Assembly: GCA_003024785.1 (NCBI GenBank)
Contig: PUQB01000069.1
Span: 62,001-126,000, forward strand
DNA: 64,000 nt
Source: Selaginella tamariscina
Lineage: Eukaryota; Streptophyta; Lycopodiopsida; Selaginellales; Selaginellaceae
Reading direction: 5' to 3'
Below are positions 60,640 to 64,000 of the stretch, piece after piece (position 1 is the first letter of the stretch; every line of letters starts with the position of its first letter). Below the pieces are notes generated by a model. That model saw only the letters and a list, made by a program, of their open reading frames with translations. It made no database searches and was not told where the DNA came from. A program made the position numbers and the translations under genes.

Positions 60640-62536
60640 CACAAGTTGCAACACGAGCTTGACATGGTTTGGTAAGGTATTGGCAATAAAAAGTGGCAAT
60701 GGCCTCTTGAACATGAGCAAGATTCTCTTATGACTCCCAAGTGCGGTCGCTTGAAGAGTAACCAACCCAATTAACGAGGTAATAAAGCTTATCATGAAAA
60801 AGTTTAAAATTTAAGATAACGGCAACCTTATACTTTGGTGTACCATCAAGCTCGACTGGTGGTAATGGTGATACGGTGCGATTGGTAAAATATTCGGAAT
60901 ATACGATTTGAGGATAGAGACATGGAAGATTGAATGGACCTTCATAGTGCTAGGAAGTTAAAGACAGAAGGCGACATCGTTGATCTTATTAATTATAAGA
61001 AGGTTCAAGGCATTGGTAATCAAGCTTGTCATATGGCATGGTGTAAGTGATGAGTCAATTCCTCTTGAACCTGATGAAGACAATTAAGATAAGTTTTAGC
61101 CAATGGGTTCATTGGGACGTCAATGCAGGCATGCAAAAATCATCGGGGATGTTGCTTAGTGACTGCAAAGAACAGTAATTGACCTGTTGAAGTATGCATT
61201 AAGTTGTTATATGCAAACTCTGCAATGGGCAAAAGGTCAACCTAATTGTCCTGCTGGTAGTTGCTAAAGCACCAAAGGTACTGCTCTATGATTTGGATGG
61301 TACACTTTATCTAACTGTCAATTTGTAGATGGTAACTTGAGGAGAGCTTGCATTGAATATAGAGGAGCTTAAGCAACTGCTTCCAAAACTTGACAGCAAA
61401 CTAAGAGCCACAATCACTGACAATGTTCTCTGGCAAGCCATATAACCAAAATACTTCCATACCATTAGACTAGCCGTCTCCTCGTTTATGATGAATTTGG
61501 TGTATGAGATGAAATGAGCCATCTTGAAAAATCTATTCACCATAATCAATGCTGAGTCGAATCCTTTAAAACTTAGGAGATTAGTGATGAAGTTCATGGA
61601 AATCGATTTCCAAAGGCCACTTAAAACTAGCAATAGCTAGAGCAAACCGTATGGGCAATGGCGAGGAGCTTTAAACCAACAACATACATCACAAGTGCAT
61701 ATGAAATCGGTCACGTACCTACGGAGTTGAGACCACCAGTAATCGTGGGTAACAAGCTCGAGTGTCTGGTGAGCTTCAAATGTCTGGTAACAACAGCATC
61801 ATGGCAAGACTGTAATACTTAAATACGGCAAGGACCTTCCGGTATATACAGGAGTTCGTTATGGAATAGCAAGCCATTGCGAACATCGAAGGCATCAGCT
61901 GGTAACATCGTGCGAACCATGTCCAAAATGCTGGAATCCACAAAAGCTAGTGTTACCTCGGCAATCATCATTTTTAAATAGTTGGATCCCAAAAGAACCT
62001 ATCATTGTTGGTCCAATGCTGGGTCACTAAGACAAAGGGCCAAGTAAAATCATCGGGATAGAGCATTTAGTTTACCTTGTTATAAACATGATTAATATGT
62101 GATAACAAAGTTGAACCGTGCTAAGAGCTAGGCCTAACGAAATTGTTAACGATTCAAAACTCATGTTGATTGAAAGTACATGAGGTTCTTATGGTTGTTG
62201 TAGACTATTACTTGGTGTGATGAACCCTTCGAGAAGTGCCTTCATTCTTCAAATAAATCCACAACAGTCAAAAGTTCCTTGTCATGTACCTCATAATTAA
62301 TTTTTAGTGTGAAAAATTTATGGGAGTGAAATGCAATGTCGGGTGGAGCTAACCATCTTCACTGACTTGAGAAAGGATGTTCCCAAGTGCAAAGTTCGAT
62401 ACATCAACCTCAATGATAAAGGGTCTGTCAAGATTTAGATGAGCCAATATTAAAACAGAGGTGAAAACCTGCTTCAAGGCATTGAAAGCAGCATCCACCT
62501 TCTGTGTCCACACAAATTGTTTGTCCTTCTGTGTGA
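60640..62536 (-). pseudogene. pol remnant of element E (RNase H and integrase)
   Basis: On minus, an RNase H stretch (near 62430-62200) and integrase with SISMNFITNLLSFKGFDSAL near 61590 survive as broken frames aligned with element B. No RT remains. Confidence 0.78.
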
Positions 62537-63130
62537 GTCCGATGCATACACAGATGTGAGGTGATTACCTTGTTGAAATCGGCAAATCTTGTTGATTGTC
62601 GTTTGGACGCGTGTTGTCGGTGTTATTAAAGTAATACTTAAACTCCGAAATGAACAATTCAAAGTTGTCCAATATTAGTGAGTTCTTTTCCAGCAAAGAT
62701 GCAAACTAAGTTTGAGTGGTGCCGATGAGTAGTAGTTCAACTAGACCCATCTTTAAATGATCATCAGTGTAACGACTAAGGTTCATCTGAATGAACAAGC
62801 AAATCTGATTCATGAACTCATGGAACTGGGACCTTGTGTTGTCAAATTTTTTTGGTAAACTAATCTTTGGTTCTCGTGGTGCTGTAAAGGAACCTGAGCT
62901 CGAAAGCTTGCCTTGTAGTAATTGAATCTGGTGCGTGAGTTCAGCCACTTGTTACACCAGCTTTTGACCCTCCTGATCCTGGCACTTCTTAATCCTAGTA
63001 AGCTCATGCTTTTCTGCCATTAACCGTTGATTCTCGCTTCTTAATTGTTGATTCTTTTGTTTCACACCAATGAGCTGAGTGCACAAACATTCAAATTCTG
63101 AAAGCATGCATGTATAATCTTATTGAGTGA
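62537..63130 (-). pseudogene. gag remnant of element E
   Basis: Contains MAELTHQIQLLQGKLSSSG and KFDNTRSQFHEFMNQICLF (62948-62706), matching the gag of B. It ends at the deletion junction near 62536. Confidence 0.78.
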
Positions 63131-63186
63131 TTGCTGCTATTATCCTAGAGTGAACGCAACTAATGTAAAGGGATTTTGATTCAAAT

Positions 63187-63552
63187 TGTCAAGGCCGAAG
63201 CCAGTAACAGAGTAAGAACAGAATCCTTTAATGAAAAAAAGAATCTGCTTAATTAATTAATATTGTAAGAGATCAGCCAATAACTGGTGTTGAAACATAA
63301 TATTGAAAACCTAACCCTAGCCTCCTTTATATATGAGAGTCTAGCGTCCATGGACTACTAATGTAGATTTGAATTTGAATCTCTGGTTTTGGATTTTGAT
63401 TTAGACCATCAACTCTTAGTCTTGGAATATCCCAAAGAAATATTTTAATGTTAGCATATTCTAGCACCAACATCAGCATCAACTTGATAAATATCGGCAT
63501 ATTCTAGTATCTGCATCAACATTGTCTTAGTATATTTTGGTGGTTCATAACA
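63187..63552 (-). repeat. 5' LTR of element E
   Basis: TGTCAAGGCC to GGTTCATAACA, followed by CACTA. About 30 bp shorter than its partner. Confidence 0.85.
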
Positions 63553-64000
63553 CACTATTGATGAACACAAGTGTTCCCTTAAGCAAACCCTTAAAAATAA
63601 GGTTGGGCAACCTTGGCTTTGTGTCTCTTAAAGGGGACCGTGTGTGTGTGTGTGTAGAAAGGCCCTCACCAAAGAGCCTAGGTTGTTCAACCCTTAAACA
63701 TGCTCACACACCCCGAAGGTGAACATCTTTAGCCATGCGTGCACTAGCACACTTGGCCTAACCTCTCTTGGGTGGTTAGCTAAGGCTCGATACCCCCTAT
63801 TTGGAACATTAGCATGTATGCTCACTAGAATCACCAACCCCTCAACTTAAACACGAGACAGACCCCAAGGGAGTGTTGTATTGTACAAGATTTACCCTAG
63901 TATCACATGTACTTCTAATACCATTTTCCAAGATAAGGTTATCATTATAGGCCCCTAAAGACAAAAGTTACATCCAATGACATGATTGTGGCTTGCTAAA

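Larger units (their letters stand above)
60219..63552 (-). mobile_element. Element E: internally deleted relative of element B nested in LTR H
   Basis: Perfect 5-bp duplication CACTA at 60214-60218 and 63553-63557. LTRs lie at 60219-60613 and 63187-63552 (TGTCAAGG to ATAACA on plus). On minus: gag N-terminus, then at about 62536 a jump straight into RNase H, losing the rest of gag, protease and RT (about 2.1 kb by comparison with B 27735-29836), then integrase. A smaller gap near 61042 removes about 120 bp. Non-autonomous. Confidence 0.85.
59786..64000 (-). repeat. LTR H: long-type LTR of the A/D family, interrupted by element E and cut by the window end
   Basis: Begins TGTCAGAGTTTTGACC and AAGGGCCAACACGTGGC, matching the outer part of the solo LTR at 39145. 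Sequence to 60218 and again from 63553 to 64000 follows the solo LTR in order (for example CATGCTCACACACCC near 63698 against TGTTCTCACACCC at 39820). Element E sits inside. The rest, and any internal region, lie beyond the window. Confidence 0.75.

Overview
The window looks like nuclear DNA of a land plant, probably a flowering plant. It holds AT-rich, many-intron genes with GT-AG introns, a class III peroxidase (a plant-only family), a plant SMP/C2 lipid-transfer gene, long AG/CT and AT microsatellites, MITEs and many Ty3/gypsy LTR retrotransposons. The species cannot be named from the sequence alone.

Left third (1-18.6 kb): a 19-exon NTMC2 type-3-like gene (+) runs from 1707 to about 9488. 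It faces, tail to tail, a six-exon gene of unknown role on the minus strand (10646-12017) that ends in a degenerate RING finger. Between them lie two fold-back elements, one a 234-bp Mutator-type MITE with a perfect 9-bp target duplication. Beyond are a ~105-bp AT-rich satellite (12.1-13.4 kb), two MITE-like elements that almost touch (15.69-16.54 kb) and an unrecognised decayed ORF (17.2-17.8 kb).

Middle (18.7-43.5 kb): one degraded chromodomain-type gypsy element (A, 18675-32367, target duplication AATAA). A second gypsy element (B, 25216-30932) and a small terminal-repeat-like element (C, 31504-32069, duplication GATAA) are nested in its 3' LTR. Then come CT-rich minisatellites split by a transposase-like remnant, and a 1.8-kb solo LTR (39145-40962, duplication GGCAC).

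Right (43.5-64 kb): a peroxidase gene and a small lipid-transfer-protein-like gene, both on the minus strand and both broken by 1-4 base indels. Next is an rDNA island: a 5.8S fragment on the minus strand and ~1.17 kb of 28S on the plus strand, with sequence signatures unlike land-plant rDNA as I remember it. After it come a gypsy element of unusual type (G), a three-zinc-knuckle gag remnant (F), an internally deleted relative of A (D, duplication GAAGG), and an LTR (H) that holds an internally deleted relative of B (E, duplication CACTA) and runs off the window end.

The host-type genes are membrane contact/lipid transfer (NTMC2), cell-wall/apoplastic redox (peroxidase), extracellular lipid binding (LTP) and a possible RING protein. 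Nothing suggests they form one pathway. Most of the window is the work of transposons. Three of the four host genes carry isolated frameshifts, which could mean pseudogenes or residual assembly indels.
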